Of a stretch of 64,000 bases of DNA, positions 1 through 8,650 are shown in pieces. This DNA comes from an uncultured Flavobacteriaceae bacterium (GTDB lineage Bacteria; Bacteroidota; Bacteroidia; Flavobacteriales; Flavobacteriaceae): assembly GCA_934675205.1 (NCBI GenBank), contig CAKUPQ010000001.1, positions 558,001 through 622,000 of the forward strand, in the 5' to 3' direction. Each line of letters starts with the position of its first letter. Positions within the stretch are counted from its first letter, which is position 1. Below the pieces are notes generated by a model that ran no database searches, was not told the origin of the DNA, and saw only the letters and a program-made list of their open reading frames with translations. The translations under genes were made by a program, and so were the position numbers.

Positions 1-124
1 CAAAATAAGTAATAGGTGCAGCACCGCTTACTCCGTTTATAAGTCCGTTCCAATATTCTTCTATATTGTTTCCTATCGGAGTTAATGCTCCAAGTCCTGT
101 TACTACAACCCGTCTTAATGCCAT
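1..124 (-). CDS. fabF: beta-ketoacyl-ACP synthase II (FabF), N-terminal fragment cut by the window edge
   Basis: Only the first 41 codons are in the window. They read as the start of a condensing enzyme that elongates acyl-ACP in fatty acid synthesis ([15 protein letters not shown] near the N terminus, then [10 protein letters not shown]). The catalytic Cys-His-His residues lie outside. The gene sits 173 bases downstream of acpP on the same strand, the usual acpP-fabF order, with a hairpin between the two. The start is the ATG at 124, which gives the family-typical [10 protein letters not shown]. Confidence 0.93.
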   Translation of the reverse strand, partial: MALRRVVVTGLGALTPIGNNIEEYWNGLINGVSGAAPITYF

Positions 125-245
125 ATTCAGAATTTTAAAAGTTTAAAAAACCCATATTATCTCGAAAACATAAACAAGACTAATACGGGTTGTGCTATAA
201 TTTAGATTGTCCTTGACAATCTTTGTAATTTTTACCTTAAAACTA

Positions 246-288
246 AAAAACAATATACCTTACACCTTATTTAAAAGGTGCAAGGTAT
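246..288 (-). terminator. hairpin after acpP, probable terminator or attenuator before fabF
   Basis: An inverted repeat with arms of about 13 bases (ATACCTTGCACCTT against AAGGTGTAAGGTAT, one mismatch, minus strand) lies 10 bases after the acpP stop and is followed on the minus strand by the T-rich ATTGTTTTTT. It would let acpP be transcribed in excess of fabF. Confidence 0.7.
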
Positions 289-297
289 TTATGTTAA

Positions 298-534
298 TTA
301 CTTTTTAGCCTCTTCAATATAAGAGATTGCCTGACCAACAGTTGCGATGTTCTCTGCTTGGTCGTCCGGAATTTGAATATCAAATTCTTTTTCAAACTCC
401 ATAATTAGCTCAACAGTATCCAAAGAATCTGCTCCTAAATCGTTTGTGAAGCTTGCTTCTGTTACTACTTCGTTCTCGTCAACGCCTAATTTGTCAACGA
501 TAATCGCTTTAACTCTTGATGCAATGTCTGACAT
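298..534 (-). CDS. acpP: acyl carrier protein
   Basis: A 78-residue acidic four-helix protein that carries growing acyl chains in the cytoplasm. The phosphopantetheine attachment motif is [11 protein letters not shown] with Ser37. Length and the sequence [18 protein letters not shown] are typical of Bacteroidota AcpP. A longer reading frame opens at 570, but its first 12 codons run into the promoter at 568-575, so the ATG at 534 is the start. It is followed by a hairpin and then fabF. Confidence 0.97.
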   Translation of the reverse strand: MSDIASRVKAIIVDKLGVDENEVVTEASFTNDLGADSLDTVELIMEFEKEFDIQIPDDQAENIATVGQAISYIEEAKK

Positions 535-567
535 AATTTTCTTGTTTTTAGTATTTGAATTAAGATG

Positions 568-575
568 CAAAAATA
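568..575 (-). promoter_or_regulatory. acpP promoter, -7 box
   Basis: TATTTTTG on the minus strand matches the Bacteroidota -7 consensus TAnnTTTG. Transcription would start near 561, giving a leader of about 27 bases before the acpP ATG. No convincing -33 element was found at normal spacing. Confidence 0.6.
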
Positions 576-609
576 GGAAATTTTATTTAAAACACTATTT
601 TTACAAAAA

Positions 610-640
610 TTTGTGCGACTAAAGTATAAAAATATTTTTG
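610..640 (+). promoter_or_regulatory. purN promoter, complete -33/-7 pair
   Basis: TTTG at 610-613 and TATTTTTG at 633-640 are separated by 19 bases, matching the Bacteroidota housekeeping promoter (TTTG, 19-23 bases, TAnnTTTG). The predicted start of transcription is near 647, giving a leader of about 47 bases. It is divergent from the acpP promoter. Confidence 0.65.
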
Positions 641-693
641 AAATACAAGCATAACCGCTTTATTTTCTGCTTATTTATTCGTTTTTTTGCGGT

Positions 694-1290
694 ATGAAAA
701 ATATTATAATTTTTGCTTCGGGTTCGGGTTCTAATGCAGAAACCATTATAAACCACTTCAAAAACAGCAACTTTGCAAAAGTTTCGGCTGTTTTTACGAA
801 CAAAATAAATGCAGGAGTAATTGATCGAGCAAAAAATCACGAAATTCCGTTTGAAGTTTTCTCAAAAGATGATTTTCAGGACGAAAAATTTCTTGATACC
901 TTAAATAAGTACAATCCTGATTTGATTGTTTTGGCAGGATTTCTTCTGAAAGTTCCCGAATATTTAGTGAAATCTTTTCCGAATAAGATAATCAACATTC
1001 ATCCTGCACTTCTTCCGAACTACGGAGGAAAAGGAATGTACGGAATGAATGTTCATAAAGCTGTTTTTGAAAATAAAGAAAAGTTTTCGGGAATGACCAT
1101 ACATTATGTAAACGAACATTATGACGAGGGAAATATTATTTTTCAGGACAATATAAACATCGAAGATTGCCAAACTCCCGAAGAAGTAGCCCTGAAAGTA
1201 TTGTCTTTAGAACACAAAAATTATCCTGTTGTTGTGGAAGAGGAGATAGTAAGACTTTTAAAGTCCGAAGCGGTTAGTCCGAAGTTCTAA
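694..1290 (+). CDS. purN: phosphoribosylglycinamide formyltransferase
   Basis: A 198-residue GAR transformylase that transfers the formyl group of 10-formyltetrahydrofolate to glycinamide ribonucleotide in purine synthesis. The substrate loop FASGSGSN is at residues 8-14. The catalytic triad of the family is visible: Asn101 and His103 in IINIHPALLPNYGG, and Asp144 in the later HYDEGNI segment. The length is normal for PurN. It converges with the outer membrane protein gene at 1299 with only 8 bases between the stop codons. Confidence 0.96.
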   Translation: MKNIIIFASGSGSNAETIINHFKNSNFAKVSAVFTNKINAGVIDRAKNHEIPFEVFSKDDFQDEKFLDTLNKYNPDLIVLAGFLLKVPEYLVKSFPNKIINIHPALLPNYGGKGMYGMNVHKAVFENKEKFSGMTIHYVNEHYDEGNIIFQDNINIEDCQTPEEVALKVLSLEHKNYPVVVEEEIVRLLKSEAVSPKF

Positions 1291-1298
1291 GATGTGGA

Positions 1299-4106
1299 CT
1301 AAAACCTTCCCATTCTCACTCCTCCTCGTCTTCCTCTTGGTCTTTCGGAATCATCTCCTGATTTTCCTGCAAAATTTGCTATTTTATACGAAAGCGAAAA
1401 CATCACATATCGCTGTAAAATAATATCTTCTGTATCGACAATGGCAATATCCGAAATCTGCCTTGAGTTGCTTGTATTTTGGTTCAGCAAATCATATACC
1501 TTAACTCTTGCAGTAAACTTATCTTTCCAGAATTTATACGACAAGCTCACATTCCACATAAAGAAATCCTTACGAAATCCGTCTGCAATGTTCGAGTTGT
1601 AATTATACCCGAAATCATTTCCGAAAATCCAGTTTTTAGGATAATAGGTCGTGGCCTCCAATGCGATTCTATGAAAGAAATTCGAGGATTTATCAATCAT
1701 ATAATTCTTGTAATTCGTCTGATTATACGTAAAAGTATAACTCGGATAAACCGTCAGTAATTCTCCGTATTCATAAGTAAGATTGATTCTTGGAGACAAG
1801 CTGTACCGATTTGCCTCAAATAGTTCCGAATTAGTAAATCCTTTGTTAAAGTTGTAGCTGTTCCACATTCCGAGAGAAACTCCGTATTTGTGTCCGCTTT
1901 CGGTTTTATGGGATTTATTCCAGTTTAAACTCAACGAAAAACTATATGTATCCTCAACATTCGTATAGGTTGTAGTCCGTTTTCTGTCTTGGTCAAAAGT
2001 AGTAACGGAAGCCACTCGACTGTTGTAGTAATTCGAGCTAACCCAAGCATTATAACCACTTTGGGCAGCATAATCATAATTGTTAAATCCTAAAGACAAC
2101 CTGTGGCTTTTATTCAAATCCAAATCGGGATTCCCGATAATGGTATTAAGCGGATTAGACAAATCCTCAACAGGCAAAAGCTGAACAGCACTCGGAAGGT
2201 CTTCACTATAATTATACCATAAAGACACTGATTTGGATTTAGACATTCTATATCGCAGATTACCTATGTAATCAGGGGTAATATAGCTCCTTTTCAGATT
2301 CGTATCATTCCCCAGATACAAAGACGAATTATTCATATCTATAATATTTGACCCTGCTCCCAAAGTCAAATCGTATTTACTTTTTTTCCAGTCAAACTGA
2401 AAGTTCGGACTTAAAGTATTTGTTTCCGACCAAACCGAATTGGAAAGCAAATCGTTCAAATCCGTATAGGCTTGGGAAACCGCATCAAAATCATATGTTT
2501 TGTTGATGTCCGACACCTTATCAACTTCGTAATCAACTGTAAACTTTACACTTAAAGAATCGGTCAAAGGTTCTCTGTATTCTGCCACGAAATTATAGGT
2601 ATCTTCTTTTCCCTTGTAATTTCGACTCTGATTCCTGATGTCATCTGTCTGCAAAGACTGATAAAAATAAGTCTCCGAATTTGTATAGCTGTCCGTTTCG
2701 GAATCCCTGTTGCTGTTTCGGAAAGTCAGTGCAAGATTTCTGCCTTTTCTTTTTAATCTTTTTAAATAATAAATCCTGTTGTTGAACGAAAGATTATCAT
2801 TTTCGGAAAAATCATCGCTAAAGCTCTCGTTGAGCAAATCGTCAAATTCATCTGTCGAATATTGTGAAGACTGCGATCTCGATTTGCTTGTAGTTTTAGC
2901 CAAACTTGGTGAAATCCAAAGTGTAGAAGTCGAATCTATCTTTACTTCGAAATTGAAATTAAAATTGTGGCTTGATTGGTCTCTTTTTGAGGTTGCTTCC
3001 GATTCGGTCGTAAACAAATCATCAGGCAAAAGGTTTACTCTACGGGTTTTGTTCAGGTTTTCGTTGGACGAATCCGAATAAAAATAACTTCCGCTTACGT
3101 CTGCTTTTTTGAGCCATTTGTCCGCATAATTAAACCCAAGTATATTCGATTGTGTGATTCCCTTATCCATTCCTCCGAAATTGATTCCGTTTACGGACAT
3201 TCCTCCCGAAGAATTTGAACGAACGGTTCGGACACTGTTCATGTTATCAAAAACCTCGTCCATAGAAAAGCCCGAAGCATTGATATTGTTGGACGAAGCC
3301 AAAACACTTACCCTTAAATCTCCTTTGAAATAATTGACCAAACCACTTGTTTCGTATCTATTGTCTGTTCCGTAACCTGCCATAATCCGTCCGAAATAAC
3401 CTTTGTTTTTGTCTTCGTCAATGGTCAGGTTAATGCTCAAATCGTCCGTAGTCGAAGCCTCTCCCGAGATTTCCTGTTCTTTGGTTTTTTTATCCGTAAC
3501 CTGCACTTTATTAATAATTTCGGCAGGAAGATTTTGCAAAGCTATTTTTCCGTCTGCATCAAAGAACGGTTTTCCATTGACCAAAATCTGATTTACTTCT
3601 TTTCCGTTTACGGTAATTTTTCCGTCAGACGAAACTTCAACACCGGGGAGCTGTTTCAGTAAAGTTTCCACATTCGCATCAGGACGAACTTTAAACGAAG
3701 ATGCGTTAAATTCCAATGTGTCATTTTTAATCCGTACAGGTGGAATGTCAAAATTAACCTCAACCGATTCTATCAAAGTGGAATGAATATCGAGCTTGAT
3801 TTCTCCCAAATCCATATCTTCGGAAATCGTCTGAAAATCTTTGGTATAAGGCTGGTAAACAATATTGGAAATTCTCAACCTTGTTGGTTTGTCGGTTTTT
3901 CTGACCTTTAAATCGAAGTTTCCGTTTTTGTCGGAAATCGTATAGTCCACAACCGTAGAATCCTGAATTCTTGACAAATAAACCGTAGCTGATTCGACAG
4001 ATAATCCCGTTTCAGAATCTGAGATTTTCCCTTTGATAGAAGTGCTTTGAGCATTCGATACGTAAATCCCCAAAAAGAGAAACAAGAACGATAAGGTGTT
4101 TTTCAT
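1299..4106 (-). CDS. TonB receptor-like outer membrane beta-barrel protein
   Basis: 935 residues. A signal peptide (MKNTLSFLFLFLGIYVSNAQ) is followed by a carboxypeptidase-regulatory-like beta-sandwich at about residues 21-105, a plug-like region containing LLKQLPGVEVSSDGKITVNG at about 150-190, and a long barrel rich in aromatic residues and Ser/Asn ending in Phe. This matches the flavobacterial outer membrane beta-barrel family near SusC/TonB receptors; no ligand can be named. The C-terminal tail is unusually basic (RPRGRRGGVRMGRF). The frame opens at 4193, but the signal peptide and the -7 box at 4133-4140 fix the start at 4106. No SusD gene is adjacent. Confidence 0.88.
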   Translation of the reverse strand: MKNTLSFLFLFLGIYVSNAQSTSIKGKISDSETGLSVESATVYLSRIQDSTVVDYTISDKNGNFDLKVRKTDKPTRLRISNIVYQPYTKDFQTISEDMDLGEIKLDIHSTLIESVEVNFDIPPVRIKNDTLEFNASSFKVRPDANVETLLKQLPGVEVSSDGKITVNGKEVNQILVNGKPFFDADGKIALQNLPAEIINKVQVTDKKTKEQEISGEASTTDDLSINLTIDEDKNKGYFGRIMAGYGTDNRYETSGLVNYFKGDLRVSVLASSNNINASGFSMDEVFDNMNSVRTVRSNSSGGMSVNGINFGGMDKGITQSNILGFNYADKWLKKADVSGSYFYSDSSNENLNKTRRVNLLPDDLFTTESEATSKRDQSSHNFNFNFEVKIDSTSTLWISPSLAKTTSKSRSQSSQYSTDEFDDLLNESFSDDFSENDNLSFNNRIYYLKRLKRKGRNLALTFRNSNRDSETDSYTNSETYFYQSLQTDDIRNQSRNYKGKEDTYNFVAEYREPLTDSLSVKFTVDYEVDKVSDINKTYDFDAVSQAYTDLNDLLSNSVWSETNTLSPNFQFDWKKSKYDLTLGAGSNIIDMNNSSLYLGNDTNLKRSYITPDYIGNLRYRMSKSKSVSLWYNYSEDLPSAVQLLPVEDLSNPLNTIIGNPDLDLNKSHRLSLGFNNYDYAAQSGYNAWVSSNYYNSRVASVTTFDQDRKRTTTYTNVEDTYSFSLSLNWNKSHKTESGHKYGVSLGMWNSYNFNKGFTNSELFEANRYSLSPRINLTYEYGELLTVYPSYTFTYNQTNYKNYMIDKSSNFFHRIALEATTYYPKNWIFGNDFGYNYNSNIADGFRKDFFMWNVSLSYKFWKDKFTARVKVYDLLNQNTSNSRQISDIAIVDTEDIILQRYVMFSLSYKIANFAGKSGDDSERPRGRRGGVRMGRF

Positions 4107-4132
4107 TATATAATTGTGTATTGTGTAATTGG

Positions 4133-4140
4133 CAAATATA
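4133..4140 (-). promoter_or_regulatory. -7 box of the outer membrane protein gene
   Basis: TATATTTG on the minus strand fits TAnnTTTG and lies 27 bases upstream of the ATG at 4106. It would exclude the longer reading frame start. Confidence 0.5.
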
Positions 4141-4223
4141 TAAGTAACTCGAAATCTTTGGAAATATTGGAATGTTAAAAAGAGTATTTTCATAAAAAAC
4201 GACTAACAACTTTAATCAAAAAG

Positions 4224-4254
4224 TTGCAACAAATTAAAATTTGTAGTAATATTG
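4224..4254 (+). promoter_or_regulatory. promoter of the CAU tRNA
   Basis: TTG at 4224-4226 and TAATATTG at 4247-4254 (one mismatch to TAnnTTTG) are separated by 20 bases and lie 13 bases upstream of the mature tRNA 5 prime end. Confidence 0.45.
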
Positions 4255-4267
4255 CAACCTCTAATCT

Positions 4268-4341
4268 GGTCCTATAGCTCAGTTGGTTAGAGCACCTGAC
4301 TCATAATCAGGTGGTCCCTGGTTCGAGCCCAGGTGGGACCA
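4268..4341 (+). tRNA. tRNA with CAT anticodon (elongator Met, or Ile2 if the C is lysidinylated)
   Basis: A 74-base cloverleaf. The acceptor stem pairs GGTCCTA with TGGGACC, the D arm is GCTC/GAGC, the anticodon stem is CCTGA/TCAGG around the loop CTCATAA (anticodon at 4302-4304), and the T arm is CCTGG/CCAGG around TTCGAGC. It lacks the GGG/CCC anticodon-stem pairs of initiator tRNA, so it is an elongator Met or the AUA-reading Ile tRNA; sequence alone does not decide. The 3 prime CCA is not encoded. Confidence 0.95.
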
Positions 4342-4372
4342 CAAAGCCTCAACTTTAGTTGAGGCTTTGTTA
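4342..4372 (+). terminator. terminator after the tRNA
   Basis: A perfect 13-base stem (CAAAGCCTCAACT with AGTTGAGGCTTTG) begins immediately after the tRNA and is followed by TTATTA. Confidence 0.75.
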
Positions 4373-4434
4373 TTACTAAAACCTTATAATTTAGAAAATT
4401 ATTTTTATTTTACTGATAATCAAATATTTTTCTA

Positions 4435-4442
4435 TATCTTTG
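4435..4442 (+). promoter_or_regulatory. -7 box of the cold-response cluster
   Basis: TATCTTTG fits TAnnTTTG. With a start near 4449 the RRM gene would have a leader of about 115 bases that is rich in pyrimidines, the kind of long leader often seen on cold-shock mRNAs. Confidence 0.55.
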
Positions 4443-4563
4443 CAAAGAATTTACGAACAGGCTTCTGCCTCTGCCCTTTCTGAAACAGTCTAAAAACATT
4501 CTTTTTTCTCTCTCAGTTTTTGCTTTTTCAGTTGCCCCATTTTTTAATATTAACATTATTATT

Positions 4564-4824
4564 ATGAACATTTTTGTAGGCAATCTGAATTTTCAGACAA
4601 CAGAAGAACAATTACAGGACTTATTTCTTTCTTTCGGAGAGGTATCATCAGTTAAAATCGTTACAGATAAATTTTCAGGACGCTCCAGAGGTTTTGCTTT
4701 TGTTGAAATGCCCAACCAAATCCAGGGCGAAAAAGCAGTAAACGACCTTAATAACTACATATTAAATTCCCGTTCGCTGGTAGTAAACGCTGCCAAACCA
4801 AGAGAAAATAACGACCGTTATTAA
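4564..4824 (+). CDS. single-RRM RNA-binding protein
   Basis: An 86-residue protein that is almost entirely one RNA recognition motif. RNP2 is IFVGNL (residues 3-8) and RNP1 is RGFAFVEM (residues 42-49), with the aromatic residues that stack on RNA in place. Proteins of this type in Bacteroidota and cyanobacteria bind single-stranded RNA and are often cold-induced. It heads a cluster with an RNA helicase and two cold-shock proteins, which supports a role in RNA structure at low temperature. The start is the only ATG that keeps RNP2 complete. Confidence 0.93.
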   Translation: MNIFVGNLNFQTTEEQLQDLFLSFGEVSSVKIVTDKFSGRSRGFAFVEMPNQIQGEKAVNDLNNYILNSRSLVVNAAKPRENNDRY

Positions 4825-4980
4825 TCTTTTACCGTTTTAAATCTTTTCTTTAGCTGTTGAGCAATTCTGTTCAGACAGCCCGAACTTTTATGTGTTTTCC
4901 GAGAAAAGAAAAACACTAATCTATTACTCCTTAATAACTACGGAGCATATTAAAAATGCCGGTATCCCGGTAAATCAATT

Positions 4981-6120
4981 ATGAATTTCAAAGAATTAAA
5001 TCTTATACCGCCTGTTATGAAAGCGGTAAACCAAGCCGGATATATGGCACCTACCGAAATACAGTTTCAGACCATTCCTTATATTTTAAAAGGAAATGAT
5101 GTTATCGGGTGTGCACAAACCGGAACAGGAAAAACGGCTTCGTTTGCGATTCCCGTTTTACAATTATTGCAGGAAAAACCTGCCTCACGAAAAAATATCC
5201 GTTCATTGATATTGACTCCGACAAGAGAATTAGCCATACAAATCAGTGAAAACTTTAAAATGTACGGAAAATTCTTGCCGTTAAATCATTTAGCCATTTT
5301 CGGAGGAGTTCCGCAGGGAAAACAAATTACAGCTCTGAATAAAGGTATTGATATACTCATTGCCACTCCTGGAAGACTGTTAGACCTCATCGGACAGGGC
5401 TGTTTAGACCTTTCCAGAATCGAAATACTTGTGCTGGACGAAGCCGACCGTATGCTTGATATGGGTTTTGTAAACGATGTAAAAAAAATCCTTACAAAAG
5501 TCCCTGCCAAAAGACAAACATTGTTCTTTTCGGCAACAATGCCACAGGACATAAGAAAGTTTGCCCAAAGCATATTGAACAATCCGAAAGAAATCAATGT
5601 AACTCCTGTTTCTTCTACGGCTCAAACTGTAAAACAATCGGTATATTTTGTTGAAAAAAATGAAAAACTGAATTTGCTAGTTACTATTTTGGAAGACCGT
5701 TCTATTGAACGTTCATTGGTTTTTGCACGTACCAAACACGGAGCCGATAAACTGGTTAAACAGTTAGCCAAAACAGGAATTTATGCTGCTGCTATTCACG
5801 GAAATAAATCTCAAAATGCCCGACAAAAAGCATTGGAAGATTTCAAAAAAAGCCGTATCAGAGTTTTGATTGCAACAGACATTGCCGCACGAGGAATTGA
5901 TATTGATGAGTTGCCTCACGTAGTAAATTACGAATTACCGAATGTTCCTGAAACCTATGTTCACAGAATCGGACGGACAGGACGTGCAGGAGCGGAAGGC
6001 GTAGCCGTTTCTTTTTGCGACAGCGAAGAGAAAAAAGAGTTGAAAAATATTCAAAAGTTGATAGGTTTCAATATGCCGGTACTTACACCCGAAACAAAAA
6101 CTATTTTATCCATTCAATAA
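4981..6120 (+). CDS. rhlE: DEAD-box RNA helicase, RhlE type
   Basis: A 379-residue ATP-dependent RNA helicase consisting of the two RecA domains with hardly any extension. Visible motifs are the Q motif (PTEIQ, 24-28), motif I AQTGTGKT (45-52), PTREL (80-84), TPGR (129-132), DEAD (153-156), SAT (184-186), then ARGIDI and HRIGRTGR near residues 300-335. The basic C-terminal tail of many RhlE proteins is missing, but the next gene, 11 bases downstream, begins with a very basic 35-residue stretch, so that function may be supplied separately. It probably unwinds RNA during cold adaptation or ribosome assembly. Confidence 0.94.
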   Translation: MNFKELNLIPPVMKAVNQAGYMAPTEIQFQTIPYILKGNDVIGCAQTGTGKTASFAIPVLQLLQEKPASRKNIRSLILTPTRELAIQISENFKMYGKFLPLNHLAIFGGVPQGKQITALNKGIDILIATPGRLLDLIGQGCLDLSRIEILVLDEADRMLDMGFVNDVKKILTKVPAKRQTLFFSATMPQDIRKFAQSILNNPKEINVTPVSSTAQTVKQSVYFVEKNEKLNLLVTILEDRSIERSLVFARTKHGADKLVKQLAKTGIYAAAIHGNKSQNARQKALEDFKKSRIRVLIATDIAARGIDIDELPHVVNYELPNVPETYVHRIGRTGRAGAEGVAVSFCDSEEKKELKNIQKLIGFNMPVLTPETKTILSIQ

Positions 6121-6131
6121 AAACAAAAACT

Positions 6132-6560
6132 ATGGCAGACTCTTTTTCCAAAAAAGAAAATTCAAAGAAAAAAACTAAAAAACAACAAGACAAAACAGCC
6201 CGAAGAGAAGACCGAAAAGCCAATAACAACAAAGGAAAAGGTCTCGAAAATATGATTGTCTATGTGGATGTAAACGGGAATTTTACTTCAATTCCTCCTC
6301 ATCTTCAAAACAGAGAGGAAGATTTGGCAAAGGCAAAAAAGACAGCCGATAATTCGACAGTAAACGAAGACACTGTTTTCAACGGAATTGTAACCTATCT
6401 TAGTGATAAAGGTTATGGTTTTATCACAGAAGATAAAACTGGTGAAAACGTGTTTTTTCATCACGGACAATTAAGCCAGCCTGTCGAAAAACACGACAAA
6501 GTGAGCTATAAAAAAGAATCCTCTCTCAAAGGAGACAGAGCAATTAATATAAAAAAGTAA
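6132..6560 (+). CDS. cold-shock domain protein with basic N-terminal extension
   Basis: 142 residues. The first 40 are dominated by Lys and Arg (for example KKKTKKQQDKTARREDRKA) and should be disordered and bind nucleic acid. A middle segment follows (MIVYVDVNGNFTSIPPHLQ), then a cold-shock domain at about 80-142 with the RNP1-like DKGYGFITED and RNP2-like NVFFHH. The frame is open from 6015, but the ATG at 6132, 11 bases after the helicase stop, gives the conserved MADSFSKKE start. It is co-transcribed with the helicase and probably acts as an RNA chaperone. Confidence 0.88.
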   Translation: MADSFSKKENSKKKTKKQQDKTARREDRKANNNKGKGLENMIVYVDVNGNFTSIPPHLQNREEDLAKAKKTADNSTVNEDTVFNGIVTYLSDKGYGFITEDKTGENVFFHHGQLSQPVEKHDKVSYKKESSLKGDRAINIKK

Positions 6561-6584
6561 CAAATAATTTAAATACACAAAAAA

Positions 6585-6776
6585 ATGCAAGAAGGTACAG
6601 TAAAGTTTTTTAACGAAACCAAAGGTTTCGGATTTATTTCACAGGCGAACGGAAACGAAGATGTTTTTGTTCACAATACAGGACTATTAGAAAACATCCG
6701 TGAAAACGACAAAGTTGTTTTTGATATAGAAAAAGGGCAAAAAGGCTTAATGGCTGTAAACGTCAAAAGAAAATAA
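6585..6776 (+). CDS. cold-shock protein, CspA family
   Basis: A 63-residue single cold-shock domain: MQEGTVKFFNETKGFGFI contains RNP1 (KGFGFI), and DVFVH is RNP2. It is an OB-fold RNA chaperone that melts mRNA structure. It lies 24 bases downstream of another cold-shock domain gene and is closed by a strong terminator, so it ends the cold-response operon. Confidence 0.95.
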   Translation: MQEGTVKFFNETKGFGFISQANGNEDVFVHNTGLLENIRENDKVVFDIEKGQKGLMAVNVKRK

Positions 6777-6794
6777 CAAAATCTATTTGTCTGT

Positions 6795-6835
6795 AAGCAG
6801 GGTAATGAATTATTTATTACCCTGCTTTTTATTTT
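6795..6835 (+). terminator. terminator of the cold-response operon
   Basis: A 12-base perfect stem (AAGCAGGGTAAT with ATTACCCTGCTT) around a 9-base loop is followed by TTTTATTTT. The operon start in the next interval is marked by a -7 box at 6978. Confidence 0.85.
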
Positions 6836-6977
6836 AAGCCTTATAAACAAATGCGTTGGATATTCATTCCGACTTCGGAATTGGTAAAAAGAAAAAGGAA
6901 GTGTTTATTAAAGAAATGATTTAAAGCTGTTTTGAATGATGTTTAAAAGCCATTTATAATGGGCTTGTTATTTTGTG

Positions 6978-6985
6978 TATCTTTG
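6978..6985 (+). promoter_or_regulatory. -7 box of the OmpA-like gene
   Basis: TATCTTTG fits TAnnTTTG. The leader of about 48 bases contains an inverted repeat (AAAATGA, 6 bases, TCATTTT) of unknown meaning. Confidence 0.5.
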
Positions 6986-7039
6986 TCAAAAATGAGACAT
7001 TTCATTTTTGTAATTATATATAAGTAAAAATAACAGTTT

Positions 7040-7999
7040 ATGGTAAAAAAAGGTTTATTATTAGGGTTATCTCTTATTTTATTTTCTTCTTGTGTTTCCA
7101 AGAAAATTTACAATGATTTAGAGAAAAAATACAGCGATTTAAAAGATGAAAAATCACAGGTTGATGCGGAAAATGCAGAATTATCCCAACAAAAAAACCA
7201 GCTGGAATTAGACAGAAACGCTTTGCAAACAGAATTAGATAAACTGAAAGGTCAGTATGCTAACTTGGAATCCGAGTGTAATTCGACAAAGAATAACCTA
7301 AAAAATCTTCAATCGGCTTATGAGGCTTTAGAAAAGAGTAGTGGTGCTTCCATTCAGGCTAATTCCGAAAAAAACAGAGAGCTTTTGGCTCAATTAGAGG
7401 CAAAAGAAAAAGCCCTGAAAACAGAGCAGGAAAGACTTGAAAAGTTGAAAAAAGACTTACAACAACGTTCTCAACGAATTGACGAATTAGAATCTCTGAT
7501 TGCTGCAAACGACAACAATCTGAAAGCGTTAAGAGATAAATTGTCAAAAGCTCTTTACAGCTTTGAAGGAAAGGGTCTGACTGTCGAGCAAAGAGACGGA
7601 AAAGTATATGTTTCTATGGAAAACAAATTGCTTTTTGCTTCCGGAAGTTGGGTTGTAGGAGCAGAAGGGAGAAGTGCTGTTGTGGAAGTCGGAAAAATAT
7701 TAGCCGAAAACCCTGATATTTCTGTTTTGATTGAAGGACATACAGATAATGTTCCGTACAGAGGACAAGGGCAGTTAGAAGACAACTGGGATTTATCAAC
7801 CAAAAGAGCCACTTCGATTGTCAGAATTTTAAAAGAAAATAAAAATATCAATCCGCTTAGTCTGACAGCAGCAGGACGTAGCGAATATGCTCCTGTTTCG
7901 GGTAACGAAACTTCCGAAGGAAAATCTAAAAACAGAAGAATCGAGATTATCCTTACTCCGAAGTTGGACGAAATTTCGAAAATGCTAAACGAAATATAA
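7040..7999 (+). CDS. OmpA-family lipoprotein with coiled coil
   Basis: 319 residues. A lipoprotein signal ends in LFSSC with Cys18. A long coiled coil rich in Glu, Lys and Gln spans about residues 25-165, followed by an OmpA-like peptidoglycan-binding domain at about 195-310 (LLFASGSW, IEGHTDNVPY, LSTKRATSIV, GRSEYAP, KSKNRRIEI). The Asp and Arg that bind diaminopimelate are present in TDN and NRRIE. It should sit in the outer membrane facing the periplasm and tether it to peptidoglycan across a coiled-coil spacer. Confidence 0.92.
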   Translation: MVKKGLLLGLSLILFSSCVSKKIYNDLEKKYSDLKDEKSQVDAENAELSQQKNQLELDRNALQTELDKLKGQYANLESECNSTKNNLKNLQSAYEALEKSSGASIQANSEKNRELLAQLEAKEKALKTEQERLEKLKKDLQQRSQRIDELESLIAANDNNLKALRDKLSKALYSFEGKGLTVEQRDGKVYVSMENKLLFASGSWVVGAEGRSAVVEVGKILAENPDISVLIEGHTDNVPYRGQGQLEDNWDLSTKRATSIVRILKENKNINPLSLTAAGRSEYAPVSGNETSEGKSKNRRIEIILTPKLDEISKMLNEI

Positions 8000-8008
8000 T
8001 TTTTTACC

Positions 8009-8016
8009 TACTTTTG
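8009..8016 (+). promoter_or_regulatory. -7 box of the Skp-like gene
   Basis: TACTTTTG fits TAnnTTTG, 25 bases upstream of the ATG at 8042, so this gene can be transcribed independently of the OmpA-like gene. Confidence 0.5.
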
Positions 8017-8041
8017 CCAAAATTTAATAAGACAAAACCAA

Positions 8042-8641
8042 ATGAAAAAAATAATTTTAGCTTTAGCAGTAGTAACTACTTTAGTTTCTTGTAATAAAGC
8101 AGAGCAAACAACGAGTAATTCGACAAACAACATCGTTTATATTGATTCTTCAAAATTACTTCAAGAATATCAGGAGGCTAAAGATGTTGAGTCTAAATAC
8201 AAAGCGAAATCCGAGCAAATGGGGAAGGAACTTGATGCTCAACTTTCTAAATTCAGAGCTGATGTAGCTTATTTCGAAAAAAACGCACAATCAAAAGGAA
8301 TGCAATGGGCTCAACAAACAGGAGCAGCTTTGCAGGAAAGAGAACAGCGTTTGGCTTATACGCAACAAGCTATGATGCAACAGCTACAAGAGGAAAGCGG
8401 TCAGGAAATGGATTCTTTGGTTAAAGGAGTTAAAGATTTTATCAAAGAATACGGAAAAGAAAAAGAATACGATTATATCTTATCAACAGGAGAAGTCAGC
8501 ACAGTTTTATATGCTAAAGACGGACAGGATATTACTGATGAAATCATAAAGTTGCTGAACGACAAATACAAGGCAAAGCAATCTGAAAATGATGACATCA
8601 TCATTGAAGAAGAAGCAACAGACACTTCGTCTGTAAAGTAA
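8042..8641 (+). CDS. OmpH/Skp-like lipoprotein chaperone
   Basis: 199 residues with a lipoprotein signal (Cys17 in LVSC). Residues about 33-180 follow the Skp/OmpH pattern: a beta strand (IVYIDSSKLLQEYQEA), two long coiled-coil tentacle helices rich in Gln/Glu/Lys, and a C-terminal strand pair (YDYILSTGEVSTVLYA). Skp traps unfolded outer membrane proteins in the periplasm; the lipid anchor is a variation seen in Bacteroidota. A Glu/Asp-rich tail (DDIIIEEEATD) ends the protein. A strong terminator follows. Confidence 0.88.
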   Translation: MKKIILALAVVTTLVSCNKAEQTTSNSTNNIVYIDSSKLLQEYQEAKDVESKYKAKSEQMGKELDAQLSKFRADVAYFEKNAQSKGMQWAQQTGAALQEREQRLAYTQQAMMQQLQEESGQEMDSLVKGVKDFIKEYGKEKEYDYILSTGEVSTVLYAKDGQDITDEIIKLLNDKYKAKQSENDDIIIEEEATDTSSVK

Positions 8642-8650
8642 TAAAAGACA

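Noticed and set aside
4450..4563. Small RNA gene in the leader before the RRM gene
   Set aside because: The stretch is pyrimidine-rich with no stable symmetric fold that I can see and no terminator; it is treated as a 5 prime leader.
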